Of a stretch of 64,000 nucleotides of DNA, positions 54,850 to 64,000 are shown piece by piece. The translations under genes were made by a program, and so were the position numbers. The notes under the pieces are model-generated. The model was not told the DNA's origin. It saw only the letters and a program-made list of their open reading frames with translations, and did no database searches. This DNA is from Aestuariibacter sp. GS-14 (GTDB lineage Bacteria > Pseudomonadota > Gammaproteobacteria > Enterobacterales > Alteromonadaceae), in assembly GCF_006494365.1 (NCBI RefSeq), contig NZ_VHIP01000013.1, positions 90,307-154,306 on the forward strand, in the 5' to 3' direction. Position 1 is the first letter of the stretch. Every line of letters starts with the position of its first letter.

Positions 54850-56973
54850 TTACTTCTTAAAAACCAGTTTGGTTATGCTTTTGGGAGCAAAGGATAGCTG
54901 TACTGTTTGAATACCATTATTGGAATTAACTGGTAATACTATCACGTTGTGCTGGACGCTAACTTCGCTATCTCCCCCTTGATGAAAACGCGAAATGTTG
55001 ACCTGACTTGCCCATTCCAGCCCAGGAATAACAGGTAATTGTGTTCCTGTATTCGCATCAAGCGAATCTGCGGTCATTTCAGTCTTATCGTAAGACGTAA
55101 ATGCTGCTGTGCCCTCAAGTGTCAGTGTGGTGGCAACTGACGAAGTAAAATGCTTATTCACCACCATAACAATTAGCTTACCATCCTTCTCAACTGATAC
55201 TACATCCAGATAGGGCACCGCCTTCACCGCATCAATGACGCCAATTGCTCTTGATGAGTAGCTATCAACCGCTACCGCACTTTCAACAACATTGCCTTCA
55301 ATCACATCGGCATACATATCAAATGCCATCATGGGGGCGGTAGGCACAAATTTACCATTCCTATTGCCCAGCCACCCCATAAATCCCATGTCTGTTAGCT
55401 TAAAAGCATTGGCAATTTCAACGCGGGGCTGTCGCAAAAATGTATTAATGGTTGCACCTACAAACAGTGATGATCCAAACGTTTTTACATGATCTACCCA
55501 TTTACTACTTGGTAAAACATGGAAAAATGGTCCCCATTCAGTTATCGCCACACTAATTTGCTTATTGGGTTTATCGTAATTTTTTAACAGGCTATCCAAC
55601 GACTGAATGTTCTTTTCTATATTGAGTGGGGCTGCCAGCATGGCTTTATAGACTTCACTTGGATCAGCGTTTTCGCCTCCCCCCATTAGTACCGGCGCAT
55701 AAGCATTGTGAACAGCGAGGAAATCAACGTTACTGCCAACGCTATCAAGTACGGTTTTACTCCAGTTATCTGCTTTTATAAATCGATAACTGCCGTAATT
55801 TAATCCTCCAATGGCACCTAATTTTATTGAAGGATCAACAGCTTTCATTGCCTTGGCAAATGCTTGATATCGATTTGCATATTCCTTTGCATTGATTTCT
55901 GCTCCCGACAAATCTCCATCCATGTAGAGTTCATTACCCACTTCCCAAAAAGTAACATTTTGTTTTTTCTTATTGTTCAGATAATCAACCCACTCAGCAG
56001 CCATAGCAGGCGTGCCATGTCCGGCATTCACCGTAATCAAAAGGTCAGCACCGGTTTGTTTACTTAAATAAATCAGTTCGTCCGTGCCAAAAACATGCTG
56101 GGATTTAGGCCCCCCCGGATAATGCAACGCTGCGGGACGAGCTCGTTGCGTACCAACTCCTTCCTGCCAATTGTAATAATCAGAGAATACGCCACCAGGG
56201 AACCGAAATAACGCAAACGACGATGACTTGATTTCCTCAACAGCTTGTTTATCTACTGCATTAGCTTGGGTGGACCATAAACCCTGACCATTGTTGATCC
56301 ACTCAATATTAGTTCCGAACAAAGATCGGGGGACTTTCCTGATAACGTTGCTGGTATCAATAGTGACGGTTGCTGTTATTTCAGCATCAGATTGTGCTTG
56401 TTTCGACGCAGTGTCACTCAGTCCGGTAAGAACAATGTCATCAAAATAGGCATGGCCGGATGTGGTGTTTGTGATTGCGTAAACAATGATATTACTGGCG
56501 TTGGCGGCCACATTCAGCTTTGCTTCGTGATGAACTAACGCTCCTTTCGAATCAGATTGTTTAAACTGAATGAAATCAAATCCATCCCCTTCACCCAATA
56601 CATGCACTCCCACAATAGCTAACGCACCACCATCGGCTCCTACTAATGCAGAAACATTAATCGTCCCGCCGGCAAATTTACTCGCATCAAGCATTTGGCC
56701 TGCGCCTAATAAATCGCTGCCGGTATTCTGAGAGTTAGGCGTTAGCCTCAGTACATTTCCCGATGATGAGTTTGTTATGTCTATCGTGCCTTTGCCCTTC
56801 ACTTTCTGGTCGATATGCCAAAGGGCTGGAGCGCCGTTTGCTATTTGTTCAAAGCCCGTATTTTGCAAATCTACCGGAAGTCCGGCACTTGTTTCACCGC
56901 AACCAGCTAACAGCAGCGACATCGCTATTGAGACAGTGCGTAACATAGCTTTACATTGATTCCAGTCTCTCAT
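54850..56973 (-). CDS. Lipoprotein glycoside hydrolase, clan GH-A (arabinofuranosidase/GH51-GH79-like)
   Basis: A 707-residue lipoprotein (signal with lipobox LLAGC, Cys about 25). Residues about 35-190 form a carbohydrate-binding-like beta domain (GHAYFDDIVLTGL). The catalytic barrel follows with FRFPGGVFSDYYNW, acid/base WEVGNELYMDG (about 347) and probable nucleophile ITEWGPFF (about 478). A C-terminal beta domain ends the protein. It is the only hydrolase in the exopolysaccharide operon and may trim or release polymer outside the inner membrane. The substrate could be a pentose- or uronate-containing chain, but this is inference. Confidence 0.8.
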   Translation of the reverse strand: MRDWNQCKAMLRTVSIAMSLLLAGCGETSAGLPVDLQNTGFEQIANGAPALWHIDQKVKGKGTIDITNSSSGNVLRLTPNSQNTGSDLLGAGQMLDASKFAGGTINVSALVGADGGALAIVGVHVLGEGDGFDFIQFKQSDSKGALVHHEAKLNVAANASNIIVYAITNTTSGHAYFDDIVLTGLSDTASKQAQSDAEITATVTIDTSNVIRKVPRSLFGTNIEWINNGQGLWSTQANAVDKQAVEEIKSSSFALFRFPGGVFSDYYNWQEGVGTQRARPAALHYPGGPKSQHVFGTDELIYLSKQTGADLLITVNAGHGTPAMAAEWVDYLNNKKKQNVTFWEVGNELYMDGDLSGAEINAKEYANRYQAFAKAMKAVDPSIKLGAIGGLNYGSYRFIKADNWSKTVLDSVGSNVDFLAVHNAYAPVLMGGGENADPSEVYKAMLAAPLNIEKNIQSLDSLLKNYDKPNKQISVAITEWGPFFHVLPSSKWVDHVKTFGSSLFVGATINTFLRQPRVEIANAFKLTDMGFMGWLGNRNGKFVPTAPMMAFDMYADVIEGNVVESAVAVDSYSSRAIGVIDAVKAVPYLDVVSVEKDGKLIVMVVNKHFTSSVATTLTLEGTAAFTSYDKTEMTADSLDANTGTQLPVIPGLEWASQVNISRFHQGGDSEVSVQHNVIVLPVNSNNGIQTVQLSFAPKSITKLVFKK

Positions 56974-57015
56974 TGTTCATCTCTTTAGCCCTCAAAAAGG
57001 ACAGGGTTCAGGTAA

Positions 57016-58014
57016 TTACAGCACCAGAGTGCGGTAACGCAAACTGCCGTATACCAGCGCGCTACACATAACATAATTTCGTATAGTATTCAGGACCAGC
57101 TTGCCCAACGCTTTTGCCACTTTACCGGGAGCCAGTGTTCCGGCTTTTAATGCAGCGACACCAACCGCTACAAAAGGGAGCCAAATCAGTAAACTGGGCG
57201 CGAATAAAATCACCAGTACAAAAAGCACTGCCAACAAGTAATAAAACGCACTCGGGGGATAAAAAAACACCCCTTTAGTAAGCAGTTTACTTCGCAGTGC
57301 CGGGTGCATTTTTATTAATGCTGGCAATAAAAATAACCGCAGAGGTTCAAGCAACCATTCTACCGGAGGTAGATGCTGAACTTCGTGATAAACAATAGCT
57401 TGAGGCATGAACTGATAAGCCCCTCCCCCATCCCTTACACGCCAGGCAAGGTCGGTATCAGCTGCCTCGACAGATTGACCAAAAATATTGGGAAACGACA
57501 AGGATTCATCGAAACCGCCATGGGCTAAAAACACGTCGCGTTTATAAAACGAATTTGCCGTAGGGTAAGTGGGATGTTCTTCTAATGCGACGACTGTTTT
57601 GCGAGAGAAAAAACCTATTTGAGTGACTTGCTCCGGCTTAAAATCAATAACACCGGTTGCCAGTGACAACGACGGATGGCGCTTAAATACAACCGCAGCA
57701 GCGCTCAGCCAGTCTTCATCCGGACGACAATCGCTGTCGAGAAAAGCGATAACCTGACCCCGCGCTTCACGTACCCCAAGATTCCTGGCTGGTGCTGGTC
57801 CGCGCTCACAGTCGGGATTCCGGATCACATTCAGCGCAAAAGGATAAGCCTCTCGATCAGCACTTAACGCTTCAAATGTGCCGTCTGTTGATCCGTTGTC
57901 AACAACTACCACTTCAAAATCACGGAACGACAGCGTTTGCGCGGCAAGACCGCGCAGTGCGTCTTTCATAAGTGTAAGCCTGTTGCGAGTAGGTATAACG
58001 ACAGAAAATAACAT
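57016..58014 (-). CDS. Glycosyltransferase family 2 with C-terminal membrane segments
   Basis: A 332-residue enzyme: SVVIPTRNRL, FLDSDCRPDEDW (about 93) and ADTDLAWRVRDGG, followed by about three membrane helices (about 225-300). It is similar in plan to the GT2 at 51654-52631. It lies between the glycosidase and the CDP-sugar genes in the same direction. Confidence 0.88.
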   Translation of the reverse strand: MLFSVVIPTRNRLTLMKDALRGLAAQTLSFRDFEVVVVDNGSTDGTFEALSADREAYPFALNVIRNPDCERGPAPARNLGVREARGQVIAFLDSDCRPDEDWLSAAAVVFKRHPSLSLATGVIDFKPEQVTQIGFFSRKTVVALEEHPTYPTANSFYKRDVFLAHGGFDESLSFPNIFGQSVEAADTDLAWRVRDGGGAYQFMPQAIVYHEVQHLPPVEWLLEPLRLFLLPALIKMHPALRSKLLTKGVFFYPPSAFYYLLAVLFVLVILFAPSLLIWLPFVAVGVAALKAGTLAPGKVAKALGKLVLNTIRNYVMCSALVYGSLRYRTLVL

Positions 58015-58034
58015 GCAACACTTACCTCTGTTGG

Positions 58035-59021
58035 TTAATTATGCTGCTGAAAATACTGCTTATACCAATCGACCGTCTCAGTTAACGCTTGTTCCAGCGT
58101 ATAAGATGGAGACCAACCCAGTACCTCTTTGGCCTTTGCATTACTCAGGTATTGATGCGGTATTTCGCCTTTCGCTTCATTTAATATCACTGGCTTAAGG
58201 TGTGTTTTACCCGTAATTTTAAGAATTTGTTCGGTAATTTCTAACGGATTCAATTGCAACTCTGCGCTGTAATTAAACGCATGACCGTGGATTTTTTCAT
58301 TTTCCATAGCTTCAGCAAGAATCAGATAAAAATTAACGATATCCTTTACATATACATAGTCGCGGATAAAGGTGCCATCACTTCGAATAATGGGGTTTTC
58401 ATCATGCAACACAGAACGAATAGTGCCCGGTACAATCCGATTGAAGTTTAAATCACCGCCACCAAAGAAGTTCCCACAGCGAGTAATAGTTACCGGTGTT
58501 TTATAGGTATTGTGATACGTTTGAGAAATCAGGTCAGTACAACTTTTTGACACGTCATAAGGGTGCATGCCCTGCAAAGGCATAGATTCGTCGTAAGGCA
58601 ATACCGGTTGTTCACCATATGCTTTATCACTCGACGCTACGAGAACACGCTTAACTGTATTTACCTGACGGCATGCTTCAAGTACGTTCCAGGTACCTTT
58701 GATATTTGCTTCAAAGGTTGATACCGGATTGCGATTTGCCACGCCAACAATAGGTTGAGCCCCTAAATGAAAGACCGTATCTACTTCGTATTCATTAATT
58801 GCACGTACAATGGTTTCGTAATCTTCCAGGCGCCCAAATACAGCGTGTTTAGGCGTAGTATTACCAATTAACAAATCCTTTTTACTGCTGTTCACATCGC
58901 GAATGAGGCCGACGGTATTTGCCCCCATAGCGTTGAGTTCTTTCATAACCCAACCGCCCAAAAAGCCTGTACAGCCTGTTACAAATACGTTTCTGTTTTC
59001 CCAAAAAGATGTTGTGATCAT
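58035..59021 (-). CDS. rfbG: CDP-glucose 4,6-dehydratase
   Basis: A 328-residue short-chain dehydrogenase (extended type) that turns CDP-glucose into CDP-4-keto-6-deoxyglucose. It has the NAD-binding [17 protein letters not shown] and YDVSK (Tyr-x3-Lys catalytic pair). The adjacent cytidylyltransferase supports the CDP assignment. The ATG at 59021 has AGGAATAA upstream. Confidence 0.87.
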   Translation of the reverse strand: MITTSFWENRNVFVTGCTGFLGGWVMKELNAMGANTVGLIRDVNSSKKDLLIGNTTPKHAVFGRLEDYETIVRAINEYEVDTVFHLGAQPIVGVANRNPVSTFEANIKGTWNVLEACRQVNTVKRVLVASSDKAYGEQPVLPYDESMPLQGMHPYDVSKSCTDLISQTYHNTYKTPVTITRCGNFFGGGDLNFNRIVPGTIRSVLHDENPIIRSDGTFIRDYVYVKDIVNFYLILAEAMENEKIHGHAFNYSAELQLNPLEITEQILKITGKTHLKPVILNEAKGEIPHQYLSNAKAKEVLGWSPSYTLEQALTETVDWYKQYFQQHN

Positions 59022-59043
59022 ACTTTATTCCTGCAATGTGGAA

Positions 59044-59811
59044 TCACTTCGTGTTTAAAGCCAGTGATTCAAGTTCTTCGTGATGGTAAAACGCGACGTT
59101 ATGGTGATTACTCTTAAATAAATCGATATTACCAACCCGACCTTGTTCAATCATTTCTTCAAGTTCCTTTTGATCTTTTTGCGTATCCATAGACTTAAAG
59201 AAACCGTCGTGCTTGTAGCAGAATAATTTGCCCTTACTGGTTAACTTGGGCAACACCTGTTGCTCCAGATTCGAACCGTCCCAATCATCAAAAATTGCCT
59301 TTTCCATCACAAAGAATCCGGCATTGATCCAATGACTTTTTAATCTGGGTTTCTCAATGAATCCGGTCACACAGCCTGTATCGTTGGTTTCTACCGTGCC
59401 ATATTGCGACTGAAGTGGCACACTGGTAAGTGTTGCCAACCCTTCATGAGAATCATGAAATTCGATGATTTTATTCACTTCTACGTCGCATACACCGTCA
59501 CCATAAGTTGCGAGAAATCTGTCGCGTAGTAAGTGTCGGCAATTAAATATCCGTCCGGCAGTATCGGTGTCTTCACCGGTATCAACAATCTTAATGTCCC
59601 ACTCGTAATCTTTATTTGAGAAATAATCCAGGATAACTTCTTTGCGATGTCCAACCGATACAATAAATTCTGTGTGCCCTTGCGAGGCAAACAGCCGCAT
59701 AATTTGTACCAGCATTGGTTTTCCACACACTGGCATCATCGGTTTTGGCAGATATTCGGTAAATGGGTACGCTCTTGTTCCCTTACCGCCGGCGAGTATG
59801 ACCACTTGCAT
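59044..59811 (-). CDS. rfbF: Glucose-1-phosphate cytidylyltransferase
   Basis: A 255-residue nucleotidyltransferase that forms CDP-glucose from CTP and glucose-1-phosphate. Typical motifs are VILAGGKGTRAYPFTEYLPK, TYGDGVCDV and FIEKP. The ATG at 59811 with AGGAG nine bases upstream is preferred over 59835. With rfbG it makes CDP-4-keto-6-deoxyglucose. Confidence 0.9.
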   Translation of the reverse strand: MQVVILAGGKGTRAYPFTEYLPKPMMPVCGKPMLVQIMRLFASQGHTEFIVSVGHRKEVILDYFSNKDYEWDIKIVDTGEDTDTAGRIFNCRHLLRDRFLATYGDGVCDVEVNKIIEFHDSHEGLATLTSVPLQSQYGTVETNDTGCVTGFIEKPRLKSHWINAGFFVMEKAIFDDWDGSNLEQQVLPKLTSKGKLFCYKHDGFFKSMDTQKDQKELEEMIEQGRVGNIDLFKSNHHNVAFYHHEELESLALNTK

Positions 59812-59859
59812 TGCGTTCTCCTGTTTTCCTTTCAACGTTAATTTAACGATTAACTCGAG

Positions 59860-60801
59860 CTACATTATTGATTTATAGTACTGAATTGTTTTCTCTAACC
59901 CATCACTCAATGGCACTTTAGGCTCCCATCCAAGCATTTTTTTAGCCAATGAAATATCTGGCTGTCGCTGCATAGGGTCATCTTGAGGCAAGGGCTTATA
60001 AATGATTTCGGGTGAGTCTGGTATTTTACTTTGCACTAATTCCGCCAACTCTTTAATTGTAAACTCAACCGGATTACCCAAATTAACCGGACCGGTTACG
60101 TTTGCTGTATTCATAAAACGAATCAGCGCATCAACTAAATCGTCGACAAAACAAAAAGAGCGGGTTTGCCCGCCATTGCCGTATAACGTAAGTGGCTCAC
60201 CGCGCAGTGCCTGCGCGATAAAGTTAGACACAACACGGCCATCATCAACGGCCATTCGCGGCCCGTAGGTATTAAATATCCGTGCTACGCGTATATCTAC
60301 CTTATGCTGACGATGGTAATCAAAACACAGCGTTTCGGCACAACGTTTGCCTTCGTCGTAACACGCTCTGGGGCCAATCGGGTTGACGTTCCCCCAATAT
60401 GCCTCAACTTGCGGATGCTGGTTTGGATCACCATAAACTTCACTGGTAGACGCCTGCAGCAGTGTAGCGCCAACCCGCTTTGCAAGCCCCAACATATTAA
60501 TGGCACCATGAACGGCCGTTTTTACCGTTTGAACCGGATCATACTGATAGTGAATGGGTGAAGCTGGACAGGCAAGGTTGTATATCTGATCAACTTCGAC
60601 ATAAAGAGGAAAAGTGACGTCGTGCCTCAATATTTCAAAATTTTCCAAACCCATTAACTGGCGAATATTTTTCTTGCTACCGGTGTAGAAATTATCGACG
60701 CACAGAACATCATGCCCTTCTTTTACCAGGCGGTCACAGAGGTGTGAGCCTATAAATCCGGCACCACCCGTTACCATGATCCTCAGTTGTTTTTGTGGCA
60801 T
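59860..60801 (-). CDS. UDP-glucuronate decarboxylase (UDP-xylose synthase)
   Basis: A 313-residue extended short-chain dehydrogenase closely matching UXS enzymes: [49 protein letters not shown] and [10 protein letters not shown]. It makes UDP-xylose from UDP-glucuronate, so the polymer should contain xylose or a derived pentose. The UDP-glucuronate source is not in the window. The ATG at 60801 has GGGGAG upstream; an extended start at 60858 is unlikely. Confidence 0.92.
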   Translation of the reverse strand: MPQKQLRIMVTGGAGFIGSHLCDRLVKEGHDVLCVDNFYTGSKKNIRQLMGLENFEILRHDVTFPLYVEVDQIYNLACPASPIHYQYDPVQTVKTAVHGAINMLGLAKRVGATLLQASTSEVYGDPNQHPQVEAYWGNVNPIGPRACYDEGKRCAETLCFDYHRQHKVDIRVARIFNTYGPRMAVDDGRVVSNFIAQALRGEPLTLYGNGGQTRSFCFVDDLVDALIRFMNTANVTGPVNLGNPVEFTIKELAELVQSKIPDSPEIIYKPLPQDDPMQRQPDISLAKKMLGWEPKVPLSDGLEKTIQYYKSIM

Positions 60802-60864
60802 CGTTATTCTCCCCGCAATGCGAAATAGATTAGCTCTTTGCAAAAATCGGCCGAACAATCCAGC

Positions 60865-61752
60865 TTACTGCGCTTCATACATCCACCTTAATGTGTCTTC
60901 CATTGTGTGTTCGAACACGTTGCCAATCTGGCTCACCAAGAGCTTATTACACCCAAACAACTGTTTTATCTCATTTTTCCTCACAAATTGAGGGTCAACA
61001 TTCACTGCTAATGAATGCCCTGAAATGTCTGATAACATACTAATAATCTCGGAAATGGAACACGAATTTCCACTGCAAATATTAACGACGGAAGAATTGA
61101 CGCCGCTTTCAAGTAAACGCAAATAGGCCGAACACACATCCCTGACGTCAGAAAAGTCTCTTGCAACATCCAGATTACCCAATGACAGCTCCGGGGCCTT
61201 TACTCTGAACGCTTCAACAATTTTGGGTACTAAAAAATGCGACGCCTGGCCCCGGCCGGTATAATTAAAAGGACGAACAATTTGAATGGGCAAATCTTTC
61301 ATTCTCAGGCTAACAGCCTTTTCCATCGCCTCTTTCGATATACCATAGTCATTTACCGGGGCGGTTGAGAAGCCTTCATCAATCGGCATATTGGAGGGCG
61401 TTCCATAAACAATACCACTACTTGATAACAGCACCTTTTGAACCGCCGAATTACACTCCATCAATGCTTGTAATAAGTTCAAAGTACCAACAATATTGGT
61501 TTTGTAGAGCTCTGAAATATTATCATGCTGTACAAAGGTAACGGCACCAAGATGCACAACATACTGGAAATCAATAGAAGCCAATCTATGCGTTAATTGG
61601 TAGAGATCGGTTAAATCGGCCTCAATACAGGGGCACAGATCGAAACCGGAATCCCGAACCAAACCGATACACTGATACCCACTATCCATAGCTTTTCGGA
61701 TGAAATGTCGACCCGTAAAGCCCAGTGCGCCTGTTACAAGAATCGTTTTCAT
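60865..61752 (-). CDS. NAD-dependent epimerase/dehydratase (probable 4-keto-deoxysugar reductase)
   Basis: A 295-residue extended short-chain dehydrogenase with VTGALGFTGRHF, SSSGIVYGTP and YGISK. The overall pattern is close to GDP-4-keto-6-deoxymannose reductases (RPFNYTGRGQ). Lying first in the operon with rfbF and rfbG, it could reduce CDP-4-keto-6-deoxyglucose to a CDP-6-deoxyhexose; this is an inference. It begins the long minus-strand operon. Confidence 0.8.
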   Translation of the reverse strand: MKTILVTGALGFTGRHFIRKAMDSGYQCIGLVRDSGFDLCPCIEADLTDLYQLTHRLASIDFQYVVHLGAVTFVQHDNISELYKTNIVGTLNLLQALMECNSAVQKVLLSSSGIVYGTPSNMPIDEGFSTAPVNDYGISKEAMEKAVSLRMKDLPIQIVRPFNYTGRGQASHFLVPKIVEAFRVKAPELSLGNLDVARDFSDVRDVCSAYLRLLESGVNSSVVNICSGNSCSISEIISMLSDISGHSLAVNVDPQFVRKNEIKQLFGCNKLLVSQIGNVFEHTMEDTLRWMYEAQ

Positions 61753-62223
61753 ATTAAGTTTTGAGTGTATTCATGGTTGAAGTATTCCCTTACTACAATT
61801 GGCGATATTTAGTACATAATCACGTCATTTACGTGTGACGTAAATACACTAAATCCGGGTAATGAATTCGATAGGCAATAATTATTATTAGAATGATGAC
61901 GAATTAAACTACAGATTACAGGATTTGTTCAGAATAACAACACGACCTGCTTACAATTCAACCAACTATTTTGCTGGTAAGATATGTTAAATATCTGCAT
62001 GAATAGCCAAAACGTGAGTATTTGAAAACATAAGTATAAAGGCAATAAATCAGTGGAAATATTGGTTGGAGGACTAAAGTGAATGATTAATTTTTGGCAA
62101 GCACTACGCAGTTTGGGAGTGGCTACAGGAATTTTGTAGAAATTAGACTGCCGCTGAAAAAACGGCATTGCAGCCGTTTTGTCGCCCATTGAGTCCGGGT
62201 TCTCATCTTACTTTTCTCCGGAT
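61753..62223. other. Intergenic region upstream of sugar operon, with palindrome and hairpin
   Basis: No gene is credible here. It contains the nested palindrome at 61822-61845 (listed separately) and, at 62159-62180, AAAACGGC-ATTGCA-GCCGTTTT, a hairpin with A and U flanks that could terminate transcripts in either direction. The rest is AT-rich and must include the promoter of the minus-strand operon. Confidence 0.5.
61822..61845. promoter_or_regulatory. Nested palindrome, candidate operator of sugar-nucleotide operon
   Basis: A perfect palindrome ATTTACGT-GTG-ACGTAAAT (61827-61845) overlaps a second inverted pair ACGTCA/TGACGT (61822-61827 and 61836-61841). It is about 75 bases upstream of the first gene of the operon, within promoter range. 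Confidence 0.5.
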
Positions 62224-62225
62224 AT

Positions 62226-62249
62226 AAAAAAACCGCCACAAGGGCGGTT
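62226..62249 (-). terminator. Intrinsic terminator downstream of tRNA-Ser
   Basis: On the minus strand AACCGCC-CTTGT-GGCGGTT followed by a U-run forms a strong terminator 11 bases after the tRNA CCA end. Confidence 0.92.
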
Positions 62250-62259
62250 CTTTTATATC

Positions 62260-62350
62260 TGGCGGAGAGAGAGGGATTCGAACCCTCGATACGCTATTAA
62301 CGTATACACACTTTCCAGGCGTGCGCCTTCAGCCACTCAGCCATCTCTCC
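62260..62350 (-). tRNA. tRNA-Ser (GGA)
   Basis: A complete class II tRNA on the minus strand: acceptor GGAGAGA/TCTCTCC, anticodon region CGCCTGGAAAGTGTG giving anticodon GGA, a long variable arm (TATACGTTAATAGCGTATC), T-arm GGTTCGAATCC and encoded CCA. Length is 91 bases. Confidence 0.97.
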
Positions 62351-62358
62351 AAACTTTG

Positions 62359-62379
62359 TGCAAACATCATTAGTTTGCA
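62359..62379 (-). other. Stem-loop in the tRNA-Ser leader
   Basis: TGCAAAC-7 bases-GTTTGCA is a perfect 7-bp inverted repeat between the promoter and the mature tRNA 5' end. It may guide 5' processing. Confidence 0.5.
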
Positions 62380-62428
62380 ATGGTCTGACGACAATACATC
62401 AAACCACTTAAATCAATTCAGCGCGCGT

Positions 62429-62457
62429 ATAGTAGGGAAAGCTGAAGTTCGAATCAA
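62429..62457 (-). promoter_or_regulatory. Sigma-70 promoter of tRNA-Ser
   Basis: On the minus strand TTGATT, a 17-bp spacer and TACTAT, followed by the GC-rich discriminator ACGCGCGC, a typical stable-RNA promoter. It lies about 80 bases upstream of the tRNA and behind the nadA stop. Confidence 0.72.
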
Positions 62458-62501
62458 GAACTACCCGTAAAAATCTCACTAACCGCACACAATTTAAGCG
62501 T

Positions 62502-63560
62502 TTATGCAGATTTTCTGGCTTTTAACTGCGCAGAAAAATCCAACATACGATTAAGTGGGATCAACGCTCTTTCTCGCAGTGCGGCATCCACGTGAATTTC
62601 GTGCTCAACTGGCGTATCTGAAGACAGAGAACGGTAAATTGCCTCTAAACCATTCATTGCCATCCACGGACAATGCGCGCAGCTTTTGCAAGTTGCACCA
62701 TTACCGGCAGTTGGGGCTTCTATAAAACGCTTTTCAGGCATGAGTTGCTGCATTTTATAAAAAATACCCTTGTCGGTAGCAACAATGAAGGTTTGATTAG
62801 GCATGTCCTGGGCTGCCTGAATAAGCTGACTGGTTGAACCTACCGCATCGGCCATTTCTACCACGCTGGCAGGTGATTCTGGATGAACAAGCACGGCAGC
62901 ATCAGGGTAAATTGCTTTCATGTCGTTCAGTGCTTGTGAAGAGAACTCATCATGTACAATACATTCGCCCTGCCACATTAGCATATCAGCACCAGTTTTC
63001 TTGGCAATGTAACTGCCCAGATGGCGGTCGGGCCCCCATATAATGGGCTTGCCCAAACTGTCTAGGTGCTCGACTATTTCCAGAGCAATGCTTGAAGTTA
63101 CTACCCAATCCGCCCGAGCTTTTACCGCCGCAGAGGTATTGGCGTACACTACTACAGTGTGATCGGGGTGCGCGTCACAAAATGCAGAAAACTCTTCGAT
63201 TGGGCAACCTAAATCCAGTGAACAGGTTGCTTCCATTGTCGGCATGAGCACTTGCTTTTCAGGGCTAAGAATTTTAGCGGTTTCGCCCATGAACTTCACA
63301 CCAGCAACCAACAATGTTTGTTGACTGGCATCGCGGCCAAAGCGCGCCATTTCAAGTGAATCCGCTACACAGCCACCAGTCTCTTCGGCAAGCGCCTGAA
63401 TTTCAGGATCAGTGTAATAATGCGCCACCATAACAGCGTCTTTTTCAAGCAATAACGCTTTGATTTTATCCTTAAGCTCTTGCTTTCGCTCATCACTCAA
63501 AGCCGCTGGCTTGGCGGGAAACGGATAGTCAATTTGCTCAATACGATACGCTAATGTCAT
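62502..63560 (-). CDS. nadA: Quinolinate synthase A
   Basis: A 352-residue [4Fe-4S] enzyme condensing iminoaspartate with dihydroxyacetone phosphate to quinolinate in NAD synthesis. The three cluster cysteines lie in [14 protein letters not shown] and [10 protein letters not shown], and the substrate segment [11 protein letters not shown] is present. An upstream GTG at 63578 is not used; the ATG at 63560 follows an AGGTAAG ribosome site. It is transcribed alone, before tRNA-Ser. Confidence 0.95.
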   Translation of the reverse strand: MTLAYRIEQIDYPFPAKPAALSDERKQELKDKIKALLLEKDAVMVAHYYTDPEIQALAEETGGCVADSLEMARFGRDASQQTLLVAGVKFMGETAKILSPEKQVLMPTMEATCSLDLGCPIEEFSAFCDAHPDHTVVVYANTSAAVKARADWVVTSSIALEIVEHLDSLGKPIIWGPDRHLGSYIAKKTGADMLMWQGECIVHDEFSSQALNDMKAIYPDAAVLVHPESPASVVEMADAVGSTSQLIQAAQDMPNQTFIVATDKGIFYKMQQLMPEKRFIEAPTAGNGATCKSCAHCPWMAMNGLEAIYRSLSSDTPVEHEIHVDAALRERALIPLNRMLDFSAQLKARKSA

Positions 63561-64000
63561 GGATTTTCTTACCTGCACGGGATTAACGGTAAACCGGGCC
63601 GCGATTATACCTGAGTGTCACAAAAATTTCATATAGAAAGCACGCCAAGTCAATCAACCGAATATTGCGCGTCATATAGCGCTCATATGAGGCTTGACGA
63701 GCTTAATAAAAATCTTGCAGTCCTATTCATCTTCACCTGCTTGAAAGCGATAGCGCCATTCTGGGGCGATAATTTAACGCTGGTAGATTAGCGTTAGAAT
63801 TAATGCCCTGTTTTCAGTATGCAAAACCCGGCGCGGGCAGTGTTTGTTTTTTAGGAGTGTGTTTTCTAGGAAAGATTATTTGAAGTGGTGGGTCGTGCTG
63901 GATTACTCACCTCTTCGAAGCTGGCCCTGCGGGCCGTGCTGTCGCACGTTCATTTCGCTTCGCTCATGTCGAACAGCTTCGCTGGTTCAAATCCGGCGCG
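63561..64000. other. Intergenic region upstream of nadA with structured right edge
   Basis: No gene is seen in these 440 bases. The left part must hold the nadA promoter, although no element is clear enough to name. The right part contains the structured sequence listed next. Confidence 0.5.
63916..63997. repeat. Multi-hairpin GC-rich segment ending in a tRNA T-arm-like motif
   Basis: Outer inverted arms are CGAAGCTG (63916-63923) and CAGCTTCG (63974-63981). Inside are GGCCC-TGC-GGGCC and CGTGC-TGTC-GCACG hairpins. It is followed by GCTGG-TTCAAAT-CCGGC (63981-63997), the shape of a tRNA T-arm, but the preceding bases do not make a tRNA. It is cut by the window edge and may be a dispersed intergenic repeat. 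Confidence 0.5.

Noticed and set aside
61929-62189. 86-codon open frame on the minus strand
   Set aside because: Composition is unlike its neighbours, it covers a terminator-like hairpin, and there is no ribosome site.

Overview
The window looks like chromosomal DNA of a marine gammaproteobacterium of the Alteromonadales, probably Alteromonadaceae. The support is the seqA-pgm pair, the astE, dapE and nadA housekeeping genes, NasR-type nitrate regulation, a MoxR/DUF58/TgpA cluster and a large exopolysaccharide locus. No phage genes, transposase genes or CRISPR arrays were seen. The genus assignment is an inference from gene content and protein style, not from a database search.

Region 1-5.9 kb is a nitrate/nitrite assimilation locus. 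The nitrite reductase gene nirB (cut by the window edge), a PP2C phosphatase-kinase fusion and a formate/nitrite-type channel lie on the minus strand. A NasR-like NIT-ANTAR antiterminator is divergent. Both nirB and the channel gene have leaders with the same layout: NtrC-like palindrome, sigma-54-like promoter, hexaloop hairpin of the ANTAR type, and an overlapping intrinsic terminator just before the coding region. This suggests double control by nitrogen limitation (NtrC) and by nitrate/nitrite (NasR).

Region 6.0-12.5 kb carries a secreted beta-propeller protein related to oligogalacturonate lyases, a large c-type cytochrome-like DUF1592-family protein, a Tat-exported DUF1552 protein and an ankyrin lipoprotein. 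This set is reminiscent of Planctomycetes. A tRNA-Val gene and a patatin-like phospholipase follow.

Region 14-26 kb is mostly housekeeping: a glucose-type EIIA paralogue without its histidines; an ArsC-like/dapE/M15 peptidase/DUF2897 operon; astE-HIT-ybjQ; a GGDEF-EAL protein; glycogen phosphorylase; pgm; seqA; and a 186-bp inverted-repeat element.

Region 26-39.8 kb holds the MoxR/DUF58/transglutaminase operon. It is followed by a TolC/HlyD/ABC exporter whose ATPase domain has lost every catalytic motif, next to a divergent NhaR-like regulator. A secreted protein plus S9 peptidase pair and a putative glycosyltransferase complete it.

Region 40.2-61.8 kb is a Wzy-dependent exopolysaccharide locus. 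The assembly machinery (export lipoprotein, chain-length protein, degenerate tyrosine-kinase-like protein, polymerase, flippase, initiating phosphotransferase) is on the plus strand. It converges with a long minus-strand operon for sugar nucleotides (UDP-xylose, CDP-4-keto-6-deoxyglucose), glycosyltransferases, a glycosidase lipoprotein, an aminotransferase and an acetyltransferase. The window closes with tRNA-Ser, nadA and a structured repeat at the right edge.
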